Shown here: piece by piece, positions 7,696 to 14,298 of the stretch
How positions within the stretch are numbered: the stretch's first letter is position 1
Layout of the letters: each line of letters begins with the position of its first letter
Assembly (NCBI GenBank): GCA_035653295.1
Contig: DASRCB010000211.1
Location: 1 to 18,020, forward strand
Direction: 5' to 3'
Source of the DNA: DASRCB01 sp035653295
GTDB taxonomy: Bacteria > Acidobacteriota > Terriglobia > Bryobacterales > Bryobacteraceae
DNA: 18,020 nt
Notes under the pieces: generated by a model
The model's input: only the letters and a program-made list of their open reading frames with translations
Database searches by the model: none
What the model was told of the DNA's origin: nothing
Made by a program: the position numbers and the translations under genes

Positions 7696-7810
7696 GGCCG
7701 GCGGAAAGCCGGGGATGGAGGTGTCGTGGCTGGTGACCGGGGTGCGGCACGATGAGTGGGCGCGGCAGCACCCGATGACGGTGGAAGTGGAGAAGACGCC
7801 CGCGCCGTAG
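7694..7810 (+). pseudogene. Intact mini-ORF: detached copy of the surface protein's C-terminal tail
   Basis: Array copy 1 has an ATG at 7694, created where the REP tail (CACAT) meets the next unit, and reads 38 residues in the frame of the parental gene to TAG 7808. It encodes MAGGKPGMEVSWLVTGVRHD and then a tail ending KTPAP, nearly the same as the last 35 residues of the 784-residue protein. No SD is visible. Most likely a duplication remnant; a tail cassette available for recombination is an alternative. Confidence 0.55.
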
Positions 7811-7827
7811 TCTCATTCCAGCGCCTC

Positions 7828-7852
7828 GTGCGGGCTAAAGCCCACACCACAT
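7828..7852. repeat. REP-like hairpin, second copy
   Basis: The same 25 bases as at 7671-7695, ending unit 2 of the array. Confidence 0.7.
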
Positions 7853-7982
7853 GGCCGGCGGGAAGCCGGGGATGCGGGTTTCATGGCAGGTGACCGGGGT
7901 GCGGCACGATGAGTGGGCGGCAGCACCCGATGAGCGTGGAAGTGGAGAAGGCGGCGCCGCCGTAGTCTCGTTCCGGCACTTC

Positions 7983-8007
7983 GTGCGGGCTAAAGCCCAC
8001 ACCACAT
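7983..8007. repeat. REP-like hairpin, third copy
   Basis: The same 25 bases, but followed by AGCC rather than GGCC. The ATG that copies 1 and 2 carry here becomes ATA, so copy 3 has no start codon. Confidence 0.7.
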
Positions 8008-8140
8008 AGCCGGCGGAAGGCCGGGGATGGAGATGTCGTGGCTGGTGACCGGGGTGCAGCACGATGAGTGGGCGCGGCAGCACCCGATGACGGTGGAAGT
8101 GCAGGAAGGCGGCGGCGCCGTAGTCTCATTTTGGCGCTTC

Positions 8141-8165
8141 GTGCGGGCTAAAGCCCACACTACAT
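8141..8165. repeat. REP-like hairpin, fourth and last copy
   Basis: The same element with one change (CACTACAT for CACCACAT). Similarity to the array ends here. Confidence 0.7.
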
Positions 8166-8187
8166 AATTCAGAAACCCGGGAAGGGC

Positions 8188-8228
8188 AGCGGGTCACGCG
8201 CTGGCTCGTCGCCCTCGAATGACCCGCT
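8188..8228 (-). terminator. Stem-loop downstream of glnA (candidate terminator)
   Basis: AGCGGGTCA (8188-8196) and TGACCCGCT (8220-8228) are perfect 9-bp inverted arms around a 23-nt loop, starting 7 bp after the glnA stop on the minus strand. There is no T-run, so it may be a Rho-linked or mRNA-stabilising hairpin rather than a classic intrinsic terminator. Confidence 0.5.
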
Positions 8229-8234
8229 CGTCGG

Positions 8235-9680
8235 TCAGATGTCGTAATACAGCGCGAATTCGTACGGATGCGGCCGCAGCCGGACGGCATCCGCTTCGTT
8301 CTTCCGCTTGTAGTCGATGTAGGTCTCGATCAGCTCTTCGGTGAACACGTCGCCCTTCAGCAGGAAGTTGTGATCCTCTTCCAGCGCGGTCAGGGCTTCT
8401 TCGAGCGACCCGGGCATGGATGGCACCGACTTCGCCTCTTCCGGCGACAGATCGTAGATGTCCTTGTCCAGAGGCTCGCCGGGATGGATTTTGTTCGCTA
8501 CGCCGTCCAGACCGGCCATCATCATGGCCGCGAACGCCAGATACGGATTCGCCGACGGATCGGGCGGGCGGAACTCCACGCGCTTGGCCTTGGGACTGGC
8601 TGAGTACATCGGAATGCGGCAGGCAGCCGAACGATTGCGGCGCGAGTACGCCAGGTTCACCGGCGCTTCGTAGCCCGGCACCAGCCGCTTGTAGCTGTTG
8701 GTGGTCGGGGCAATGATGGCCGACAGCGCCCGCGCGTGCTTCAGCAGGCCGCCGATATAGTGCAGGGCCATCTCGCTCAGGCCCGCGTATCCATCGCCGC
8801 CGAACAGCGGGTTGCCGGCTTTCCACAGGCTCTGGTGGCAGTGCATGCCGCTGCCGTTATCGGCAAACAGCGGCTTGGGCATGAAGGTGACGGTCTTGCC
8901 GGCGCGATAGGCCACATTGCGAATGATGTACTTGTACAGCATCATGTTGTCGGCCGACTTCAGCAGGGTGTTGAAGCGCTGGTCGATCTCGCACTGGCCG
9001 CCGGTGGCGACTTCGTGGTGGTGGCACTCGATCTGCAGCCCGCACTGCGACATGGTGCGCACCATTTCCGTGCGCAGCCCCTGGTAGTGATCCGTCGGCG
9101 GCACCGGGAAATAGCCTTCCTTGTAGCGCGGACGATAGCCCAGGTTGTTCTCGGCGCGGCCTGAGTTCCAGCGGCCCTCTTCGGCGTCGATGAAGTAGAA
9201 ACCGGAGTGCTGGTTCTGATCGTAGCGGACGTTATCGAAGATGAAGAACTCAGCTTCCGCGCCGAAGTAGGCGGTGTCGGCGACGCCGGTGTTCTGAAGG
9301 TACTTCTCCGCCTTTTTCGCGATCCAGCGTGGGTCGCGGTCGTAGTGCTGGCGGGTAATCGGATCCTGAACATCGCCGTACAGGACCAGGGTCTTCGCTT
9401 CGGCGAAGGGATCGATGAAGGCCGTGGTGGCGTCCGGGATCAGGAGCATGTCGCTCTCATTGATCGCAGCCCAGCCGCGGATGCTGGATCCGTCCATGCC
9501 GAACCCGTCCTCGAAGGAGCCCTCGTCCAGCTCGCTGATGGGGTAGGACACGTGGTGCTGCAGGCCGGGGATGTCGGTGAAGCGCAGGTCTAATTGTTCG
9601 ACCTCGGCTTCTTCAACCAGCTTCATTACGTCTTTCGGAGTCTTGGTGGCGATCTTCTCGCGCGCTGCTTTCGGAGTCAT
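8235..9680 (-). CDS. glnA: Glutamine synthetase, type I
   Basis: 481 residues; it makes glutamine from glutamate, ammonia and ATP in the cytoplasm as a dodecamer. ATG 9680 is chosen because GGAGGG lies 3 nt upstream; an open frame extends 18 codons further without SD support. Visible landmarks: GMDGSSIRGW (61-70), AEAEFFIFD (141-149) with metal-binding Glu residues, the ATP-site block KPLFADNGSGMHCHQSLW (269-286), APTTNSYKRLVPGYEAPVNL (324-343) and RVEFRPPDPSANPYLAF (367-383). The IYDLSPEE motif (408-415) contains Tyr409, the counterpart of the adenylylation Tyr397 of E. coli GlnA, so regulation by GlnE-type adenylylation is likely. Length and motifs fit the GSI-beta class. It is divergent from a DUF4180 gene and close to an ammonium transporter. 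Confidence 0.98.
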   Translation of the reverse strand: MTPKAAREKIATKTPKDVMKLVEEAEVEQLDLRFTDIPGLQHHVSYPISELDEGSFEDGFGMDGSSIRGWAAINESDMLLIPDATTAFIDPFAEAKTLVLYGDVQDPITRQHYDRDPRWIAKKAEKYLQNTGVADTAYFGAEAEFFIFDNVRYDQNQHSGFYFIDAEEGRWNSGRAENNLGYRPRYKEGYFPVPPTDHYQGLRTEMVRTMSQCGLQIECHHHEVATGGQCEIDQRFNTLLKSADNMMLYKYIIRNVAYRAGKTVTFMPKPLFADNGSGMHCHQSLWKAGNPLFGGDGYAGLSEMALHYIGGLLKHARALSAIIAPTTNSYKRLVPGYEAPVNLAYSRRNRSAACRIPMYSASPKAKRVEFRPPDPSANPYLAFAAMMMAGLDGVANKIHPGEPLDKDIYDLSPEEAKSVPSMPGSLEEALTALEEDHNFLLKGDVFTEELIETYIDYKRKNEADAVRLRPHPYEFALYYDI

Positions 9681-9884
9681 TGACCCTCCATGGTGGATTA
9701 CAGAAACGTGGTCAGCCCGCAGAACGCCGGGCACGCCGGCTCAGGCGCACGGCTGGGGGACGGCAAATTCAATCACGGGTTGGCTTCTGAACCAGCCTAC
9801 CCAGGCGCGGCGGTGCGGCGGAAGTCAATTATTTCTATCAGTCCAATAAACGCCGGTGTGGGGCAGGGCGTTTCCTGCAACCTC

Positions 9885-9890
9885 TACAAT
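9885..9890 (+). promoter_or_regulatory. Candidate -10 hexamer of the DUF4180 gene
   Basis: TACAAT ends 9 nt before ATG 9900, so the transcript would have almost no leader. No convincing -35 is seen. The remainder of 9681-9899 should hold the glnA promoter, but I could not identify clear hexamers or a sigma54 GG/GC pair there. Confidence 0.35.
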
Positions 9891-9899
9891 AAACAGGGC

Positions 9900-10259
9900 A
9901 TGCATTCGAGAGAGGTAAACGGCGTCTCGGTTGTGGAGTGTCCGGCGGCGGGACCGCCGCTCGAGACCGAGGCCGACGCGGTCGCACTGATCCAGGCAGC
10001 CGTCGAACGGGGCGCTCGCCAGGTGGTCATTCCCGCCACACGCCTGAGCGACGACTTCTTCCGCCTGAAGACAGGGAAAGCGGGCGCCATGCTGCAGAAG
10101 TTCGTCACCTATGGCGTTCGCGTGATCATTATCGGCGACATCGCCGCCCGGCTCAGCCAGAGCGAATCCCTCCGCGACTTCGTTACCGAGTCGAATCGCG
10201 GTGCTCACATCTGGTTTCTGCCCAACGAGGAAGCATTGCGCCAGCGCCTCGCCTCCTGA
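9900..10259 (+). CDS. DUF4180 family protein
   Basis: 119 residues from ATG 9900. The middle and end match the DUF4180 pattern: DDFFRLKTGKAGAMLQKFVTYGVRVIIIGDI (51-81), then SESLRDFVTESNRGAHIWFLPNEEAL (88-113). The family is small, cytoplasmic and alpha/beta, with a predicted STAS-like outline; its biochemical role is unknown. The open frame extends upstream to 9690, but that part is low-complexity and overlaps the glnA leader. A TACAAT hexamer just before ATG 9900 supports the shorter form. It lies between glnA and the amt pair and is separated from the miniprotein gene by 45 bp, so a link to nitrogen status is possible but untested. Confidence 0.85.
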   Translation: MHSREVNGVSVVECPAAGPPLETEADAVALIQAAVERGARQVVIPATRLSDDFFRLKTGKAGAMLQKFVTYGVRVIIIGDIAARLSQSESLRDFVTESNRGAHIWFLPNEEALRQRLAS

Positions 10260-10304
10260 GCCGCGGCGGCGCTGGATTGCTGTGGTACGTTAACCTCACA
10301 GCAC

Positions 10305-10484
10305 ATGAGAATTGCGGGCCTTCTGTTGCTTCCGGCAGGATGGCTGATCGCGCTGGCGGCGATCGTTCTGCTCATTGCACCGGTCCCGCGGAACGGGTTC
10401 GTGCTGGCCGGCGTCGCTGTGCAACTGCTGGGTCTTGTTCTGGTCGTGCGGTCTCACATGCCGGTCCGCGGAGCACGCGAATGA
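10305..10484 (+). CDS. 59-residue membrane miniprotein, translationally coupled to amt
   Basis: ATG 10305 to TGA 10484. The product is very hydrophobic: a first span at about residues 4-25 (AGLLLLPAGWLIALAAIVLL), a short loop with PVPRN, and a second span at about 32-49 (FVLAGVAVQLLGLVLVV), ending in the basic tail RSHMPVRGARE. Its stop overlaps the amt start as ATGA, a typical sign of coupled translation and often of physical partnership. No family is recognised and no strong SD is visible. Alternative reading: a non-functional leader whose translation tunes amt expression. The hydrophobic pattern and exact ATGA overlap argue for a real gene. Confidence 0.65.
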   Translation: MRIAGLLLLPAGWLIALAAIVLLIAPVPRNGFVLAGVAVQLLGLVLVVRSHMPVRGARE

Positions 10485-11752
10485 CCCCGGTGATGGTTGT
10501 TCCCGTTTTCATCATTCTGATTCCGTTCGCGGTCTCCGGACTGGCCCTGATCAACACCGGCCTGTGCCGGTCGCGCAGCGCGGCGCACATGATGCTGGCT
10601 GGGTTGTGCGTGTTCGCCACGGCTGCTCTCGCATATGTGGCCTGCGGTTTCGCGTGGCAGGGTCTCGCCGACAGGCCGGCTTATGCCTTCGCGATTGGAG
10701 GAAAGCCGTGGAACTGGATCGCCGCCGGGCCGTTCTTTTTGCGCGGACTGGCGATCGAGGACAGCCAGGCCTGGATGGCGGCGTGGCTGGGCATGTTCAG
10801 CGCCGGGTTTGCTGCCGTCATCCCGTTAGGCGCCGGCGCGGAACGCTGGCGGCTGTCGGCCTCGTGCATCTCTTCCGCGCTGCTGGCGGGGATCGTCTTC
10901 CCGCTATTCGCGCATTGGGCGTGGGGTGGCGGCTGGCTCGCGGGTCTCGGGGTGAATTACGCGCTGGGCCGGGGCTTCGTCGATTGTGGCGGCGCCGGCG
11001 TGATTCACGCTACAGGAGGTCTCGCGGCGCTGGCCATGGCCTGGATCCTCGGGCCGCGCCGGGGAAAGTACGGACATGAGGGCATGCCCGCCGCGATTCC
11101 CGGACACAGCGCTGTGCTGGTGCTGCTGGGCTGCGCGCTGGCGCTGGTCGGGTGGCTGGGCGTGAACATCGCGGGCTCGCTGCTGCTGGCCGGGGCGGAG
11201 ATAATCCATGTGCCGCTGATCGCGATCAATACCAGCATCGCGGCCGCGGCGGGCGCACTCGCGGTTATCGGCGTGACTCGCGCCCGGTTCGGGAAGCCCG
11301 ACGCCTCGCTGGCCGCCAACGGATGGGTAGCGGGACTGGTCGCCTGCAGCGCGGGATGCGCCTTCATGACTCCGATCGCCGCCATCCTGACCGGCGCGGT
11401 GGCCGGCTTCGTTACGCCTTTCGCGGTCGAACTCCTGGAGCTGCGTTTCGGTATCGACGACCCAGGCGGCTCGATATCGGTGCACGCCATTGGCGGGCTG
11501 TGGAGTGTTATGGCCGCGGGCTTGTTCGGCCACTTTGCGGCGCCGGACCAGTGGGTGGCGCAGCTCATCGGAGTCGCCACACTCCTCGGGTTCATGTTCC
11601 CGCTCCTGTACGCGCTGAACTGGCTCCTCGACCGGGTAATGCGGCAGCGCGCCGCGCCCGAAGCCGAGCGCCAGGGCATGGATCTGCACGAGCTCGGCGC
11701 AGGGGCGTATCCCGATTTCATGACGCATTTCGACGACATGATGCAAAGGTGA
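10481..11752 (+). CDS. amt: Ammonium transporter, Amt family
   Basis: 423 residues with about 11 hydrophobic spans; it conducts ammonium across the inner membrane. Signature DCGGAGVIHATGG (168-180) carries the conserved Asp168 and the first pore His176, and ISVHAIGGLWSVMAAGLFG (332-350) carries the second pore His335. AERWRLSA (120-127), AHWAWGGGWL (144-153, with the periplasmic-vestibule Trp), the AANG...AGCAF region (278-295) and the C-terminal MDLHELGAGAYP (400-411), which couples subunits, all match the family. ATG 10481 overlaps the stop of the preceding miniprotein. No glnK/PII gene is present in the window, although Amt regulation normally involves PII. The following VOC gene begins only 8 bp later. 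Confidence 0.96.
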   Translation: MTPVMVVPVFIILIPFAVSGLALINTGLCRSRSAAHMMLAGLCVFATAALAYVACGFAWQGLADRPAYAFAIGGKPWNWIAAGPFFLRGLAIEDSQAWMAAWLGMFSAGFAAVIPLGAGAERWRLSASCISSALLAGIVFPLFAHWAWGGGWLAGLGVNYALGRGFVDCGGAGVIHATGGLAALAMAWILGPRRGKYGHEGMPAAIPGHSAVLVLLGCALALVGWLGVNIAGSLLLAGAEIIHVPLIAINTSIAAAAGALAVIGVTRARFGKPDASLAANGWVAGLVACSAGCAFMTPIAAILTGAVAGFVTPFAVELLELRFGIDDPGGSISVHAIGGLWSVMAAGLFGHFAAPDQWVAQLIGVATLLGFMFPLLYALNWLLDRVMRQRAAPEAERQGMDLHELGAGAYPDFMTHFDDMMQR

Positions 11753-11760
11753 CGAATTCG

Positions 11761-12183
11761 ATGATGGCGAACCGCTCGATACCCCGCGCCACGGTGATAC
11801 CCGTGCTGGCGTACGCAAACGTGCATGAGGCGGCGGCGTGGCTTTGCGAAGCCTTCGGGTTCAGCGTGCGCCTCCGCATCGGACATCATCGCGTGCAGCT
11901 GAATGTGGGCGACGGAGCGGTAATCGTCAGGGAAATGCGGCCCAATGAGGTGAATGCCGCGCTCGGCCTCGGATGCTCAGTTACCGTTCGCATCGATGAT
12001 GCCGATGCGCACTGCGCCCGCGCTCGCGAGCACGGGGCCACCATCACGCACGATCCGGCGACGTATCCGTATGGCGAGCGGCAGTACAACGCGGTGGACT
12101 TCGCCGGGTACTCGTGGACCTTCTCGCAGTCCGTTGCCGACGTGCATCCTCAGGAGTGGGGCGGAACCGCGGAGCAGTTATAG
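11761..12183 (+). CDS. VOC/glyoxalase-bleomycin resistance family protein
   Basis: 140 residues starting at tandem ATGs (11761/11764); AAAGGTGA at the amt stop can serve as SD. One paired beta-alpha-beta-beta-beta module is clear: VIPVLAYANVHEAAAWLCEAFGFSV at the N-terminus and YGERQYNAVDFAGYSWTFSQ near the C-terminus, the latter typical of PhnB/glyoxalase-like VOC proteins. A His from the first half (HHRVQLNVG) and residues of the second half probably make a metal site, but the substrate cannot be told. Gene spacing of 8 bp from amt and 23 bp to the next gene suggests one transcript, with no evident functional tie to ammonium uptake. Confidence 0.85.
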   Translation: MMANRSIPRATVIPVLAYANVHEAAAWLCEAFGFSVRLRIGHHRVQLNVGDGAVIVREMRPNEVNAALGLGCSVTVRIDDADAHCARAREHGATITHDPATYPYGERQYNAVDFAGYSWTFSQSVADVHPQEWGGTAEQL

Positions 12184-12206
12184 CCGCCTGCGGATAACAT
12201 CGATTC

Positions 12207-13325
12207 ATGCCCATCCGTCAGGGTTTCATGCCTCGGCTCTCCTTCGCTCTCCTGCTTGCCTTCGCTCCTCTGGCCTGCGCGCAGGCTCCGGCGGACCGGC
12301 CCGTTCGCGTGGTCATCGCCGGGCTGGTGCACGGGCACGTGTCCGGTTTCCTGCACGCGCTGCAGGGCCGTTCGGAGATCGAGCTGGTCGGCGTCTATGA
12401 CCCCGATCCGGTCCTTTACAACGGCTACGCCCGCGAGTTCCATCTCGCGCAGGGTCTTTTCGCCGCCGATCTGCCGGGCCTGCTGGACCGGGTGCATCCC
12501 GACGCGGTCGCCATCTTCAGCGCTACATCCGATCACGCGCCTATCGTCGAAACCTGCGCCGGGCGCCACGTTCCGGTGGTCATGATGGAGAAGCCGCTGG
12601 CCGTGAGCGTGCGCGACGCCCGGCGGATCCAGCGTGCCTCGCAGCAATCCGGCGCGCAGATCATCGTGAATTACGAGACCTCCTGGTATCCCAGCCACGC
12701 CGCCATCTGGCGCATGATCCACGAGCAGAACGAGGCCGGCCCGATTCGCCGCATGGTGGCCATGGATGGGCACCAGGGGCCGAAGGAGATCCACGTTCAG
12801 CCGGAGTTCTTCGCCTGGCTGACCAACCCGGCCCGCAATGGCGCCGGCGCTCTGTTCGATTTCGGCTGCTACGGCGCCAATCTGATGACCTGGCTCATGG
12901 ACAACCACAAGCCGCTCTCGGTGCAGGCGCTGACCGAAACCATCAAGCCCGAAATCTACAACCCGGTGGATGACGACGCTACTGTCCTTGTGCAATACCC
13001 GCACGCGGTCGGCGTCATCGAAGCCTCGTGGAACTGGCCGTTCGACCGCAAGGACCTCGAGGTCTATGGGGCGCACGGGTACGCCATCGCGACTCATGGC
13101 GATAAGCTGACGGTCCGCATGAACGATGATAAAGAGCCGCACGCGGCCTCGCTGGAACCGCTGCCGGCCGATGCGCACGACTCGATTTCGTATCTTGCTT
13201 CGGTCGCGCGCGGGAAATTCAAGCCGTCGGGTCTCTCGGGTTTGGAGAATAACGTTATCGTCACAGAGATCCTCGACGCCGCGCGCGAATCGGCACGCAC
13301 GGGCCGGCGCATCGACCTGCACTGA
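12207..13325 (+). CDS. Exported Gfo/Idh/MocA family oxidoreductase
   Basis: 372 residues. A Rossmann domain begins at about residue 33 (RVVIAGLVHGHVSGF, a GxxxGH variant of the usual GxGxxG loop). The family's EKP motif is at 128-130 (MMEKPLAVS). The substrate-domain signature GAGALFDFGCYGANLMTWL (212-230) matches GGGxLxDxGxHxxDL in shape, with Tyr/Gly-Ala-Asn replacing the usual His..Asp. The family uses NAD(P)-linked chemistry on sugars or cyclitols. Residues 8-26 (MPRLSFALLLAFAPLACAQA) form a signal peptide, so the second in-frame ATG (12228, preceded by CAGGG) is a credible start. Export of a dinucleotide-dependent enzyme through Sec is odd, as there is no Tat motif; secreted members are nevertheless common in Acidobacteria and Planctomycetes. 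Confidence 0.9.
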   Translation: MPIRQGFMPRLSFALLLAFAPLACAQAPADRPVRVVIAGLVHGHVSGFLHALQGRSEIELVGVYDPDPVLYNGYAREFHLAQGLFAADLPGLLDRVHPDAVAIFSATSDHAPIVETCAGRHVPVVMMEKPLAVSVRDARRIQRASQQSGAQIIVNYETSWYPSHAAIWRMIHEQNEAGPIRRMVAMDGHQGPKEIHVQPEFFAWLTNPARNGAGALFDFGCYGANLMTWLMDNHKPLSVQALTETIKPEIYNPVDDDATVLVQYPHAVGVIEASWNWPFDRKDLEVYGAHGYAIATHGDKLTVRMNDDKEPHAASLEPLPADAHDSISYLASVARGKFKPSGLSGLENNVIVTEILDAARESARTGRRIDLH

Positions 13326-13335
13326 GGTTTTTGTA

Positions 13336-13523
13336 GTGCAAGCCCTGGGCTTGCACCTGGCGGGCTGTGAGCCCGCCGCAGGGCGAGGCCCTGCCCCCCC
13401 ACAGGCAGCGCGTCTGCTTTGGCCAGCAGGCCTTCGAGGGGCCCGAGGATGACGCTTCCGATCCGGCCAGACCGCCGCCGATTGCCTGCCCCCCATGAAT
13501 GCGTGCAAGCCCAGGGCTTGCAC
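13336..13523. repeat. REP/BIME-like palindromic element between convergent genes
   Basis: Two perfect palindromes border the segment: arms GTGCAAGCCC/GGGCTTGCAC with a single T centre at 13336-13356 and a single A centre at 13503-13523. They are reverse complements of each other. Immediately after the first lie two more perfect hairpins: GGCGGGCT/AGCCCGCC (13359-13377) and GCAGGGC/GCCCTGC (13378-13394). The rest (13395-13502) is GC-rich without a convincing gene. This is the structure of a REPIN/BIME. It may act as a bidirectional terminator for the Gfo/Idh and SDR genes. No transposase is nearby. Confidence 0.75.
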
Positions 13524-13542
13524 CACAATCAGGCGTGCGGGA

Positions 13543-14295
13543 TCAGCCGTTCATTCGCGAGAAGACGGTCCGGAACGCCTCGCCCGTGCCCGCGCTGGCG
13601 TACAGGCCCCTGGCGTCGCCCACCGCAACCTCCTCTGCGTCGCCGGCCAATCCGGCCATTGCTTCCTCGATGAATTGTGCGAGCGGCATGGGCTGGGGAC
13701 CGCGCGGATTGCGCCGGCCCTGCTGGAGGTTGGTGTCAACGTACGGCGGAATCAGCTCGATCACTCTGACAGTGGTGTCGCGAAGCTGCCGGCGCAGCGA
13801 AACCGTCAAGGAGTGCACCGCGGCTTTCGTCGCGCAGTAGACCGGAACGCGAGCCATGGGCACGAACGCCAGCCCGGAGGAGATGTTGACGATCGTCGCC
13901 TGCGGCTGCTCCCGCAGGTGCGGCAGAAATGCGGAGCAGATCCGAACCACGCCCAGCAGGTTGGCTTCGATCTCCTCCGTGGCAGCGGCTTCATCGATCC
14001 CGGTGTCGGCCGAAAAATCATGCGCGCGCTGGATGCCGGCGTTGTTGATTACGCAGTTCAGGGCAGGGAAGCGAGCCAGCACCTCATGGGCGCCGTCCCG
14101 AATGCTCTCGCCGCTGGTCACATCCATAACGACGAAGCTCATCCCAGGATGCGCCTCGCAGACCGTGCTCAGGGCCGCCTCGCGCCGGCCGCCGATAATC
14201 ACGGTATTCCCGAGCCGGTGGAACGCCTCGGCGAGACCACGCCCGATGCCGCCCCCGCCGCCGGTGATGAAGACCGTGTTCAAAGAAGTGCGCAA
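13543..14295 (-). CDS. Short-chain dehydrogenase/reductase (DltE-like)
   Basis: 250 residues from TTG 14295. The nucleotide loop TGGGGGIG (11-18), NNAG (84-87), Asn112, NISSG (137-141, catalytic Ser) and YCATK (153-157, catalytic Tyr/Lys) are all present, so this is an active classical SDR using NAD(P)H. The alpha-helical insert and PPYVDTNL end resemble DltE-type SDRs; the substrate is unknown. No ATG is available near the start. TTG 14295 sits 3 bp after the upstream gene's stop, and TTG 14283 would begin two residues before the first strand. Neither has a good SD, suggesting translation by coupling to the upstream gene. It is the last gene of the minus-strand operon. Confidence 0.9.
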   Translation of the reverse strand: MRTSLNTVFITGGGGGIGRGLAEAFHRLGNTVIIGGRREAALSTVCEAHPGMSFVVMDVTSGESIRDGAHEVLARFPALNCVINNAGIQRAHDFSADTGIDEAAATEEIEANLLGVVRICSAFLPHLREQPQATIVNISSGLAFVPMARVPVYCATKAAVHSLTVSLRRQLRDTTVRVIELIPPYVDTNLQQGRRNPRGPQPMPLAQFIEEAMAGLAGDAEEVAVGDARGLYASAGTGEAFRTVFSRMNG

Positions 14296-14298
14296 GAT

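Larger units (their letters stand above)
7543..8165 (+). repeat. Tandem array: four copies of the surface gene's 3' end plus REP-like tail
   Basis: The segment beginning CGGCGGcAAGCCGGGGATG inside the surface gene and running through its TAG and a short 3' tail recurs three more times. The TAG copies lie at 7651, 7808, 7963 and 8121, giving periods of 157, 155 and 158 bp. Each unit holds about 110 bp related to the coding tail (GKPGMxVSW, VTGVRHDEWARQHP), the string TAGTCTC and then GTGCGGGCTAAAGCCCACAC. Copy 2 has lost two bases (GGGCGGCAG for GGGCGCGGCAG) and copy 3 has a base insertion near its end, so both are out of frame with their TAG. Nothing else is seen in the gap between 7653 and glnA. 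Confidence 0.9.

Noticed and set aside
7653..8165. Possible CRISPR array
   Set aside because: The repeated units are about 157 bp, carry coding-tail sequence and have no unique spacers; they are tandem duplications.
9690..9899. 70-residue N-terminal extension of the DUF4180 protein
   Set aside because: The extension overlaps the glnA ribosome binding region, has no domain features, and a -10-like TACAAT sits inside it just before ATG 9900.
9681..9899. Sigma54 promoter or PII/NtrC sites for glnA
   Set aside because: I looked for TGGCAC-N5-TTGC-type pairs on the minus strand and found none convincing.
12150..13526. 458-codon open frame on the minus strand
   Set aside because: It is the shadow of the Gfo/Idh/MocA gene and runs through the palindromic element; no domain is recognisable.
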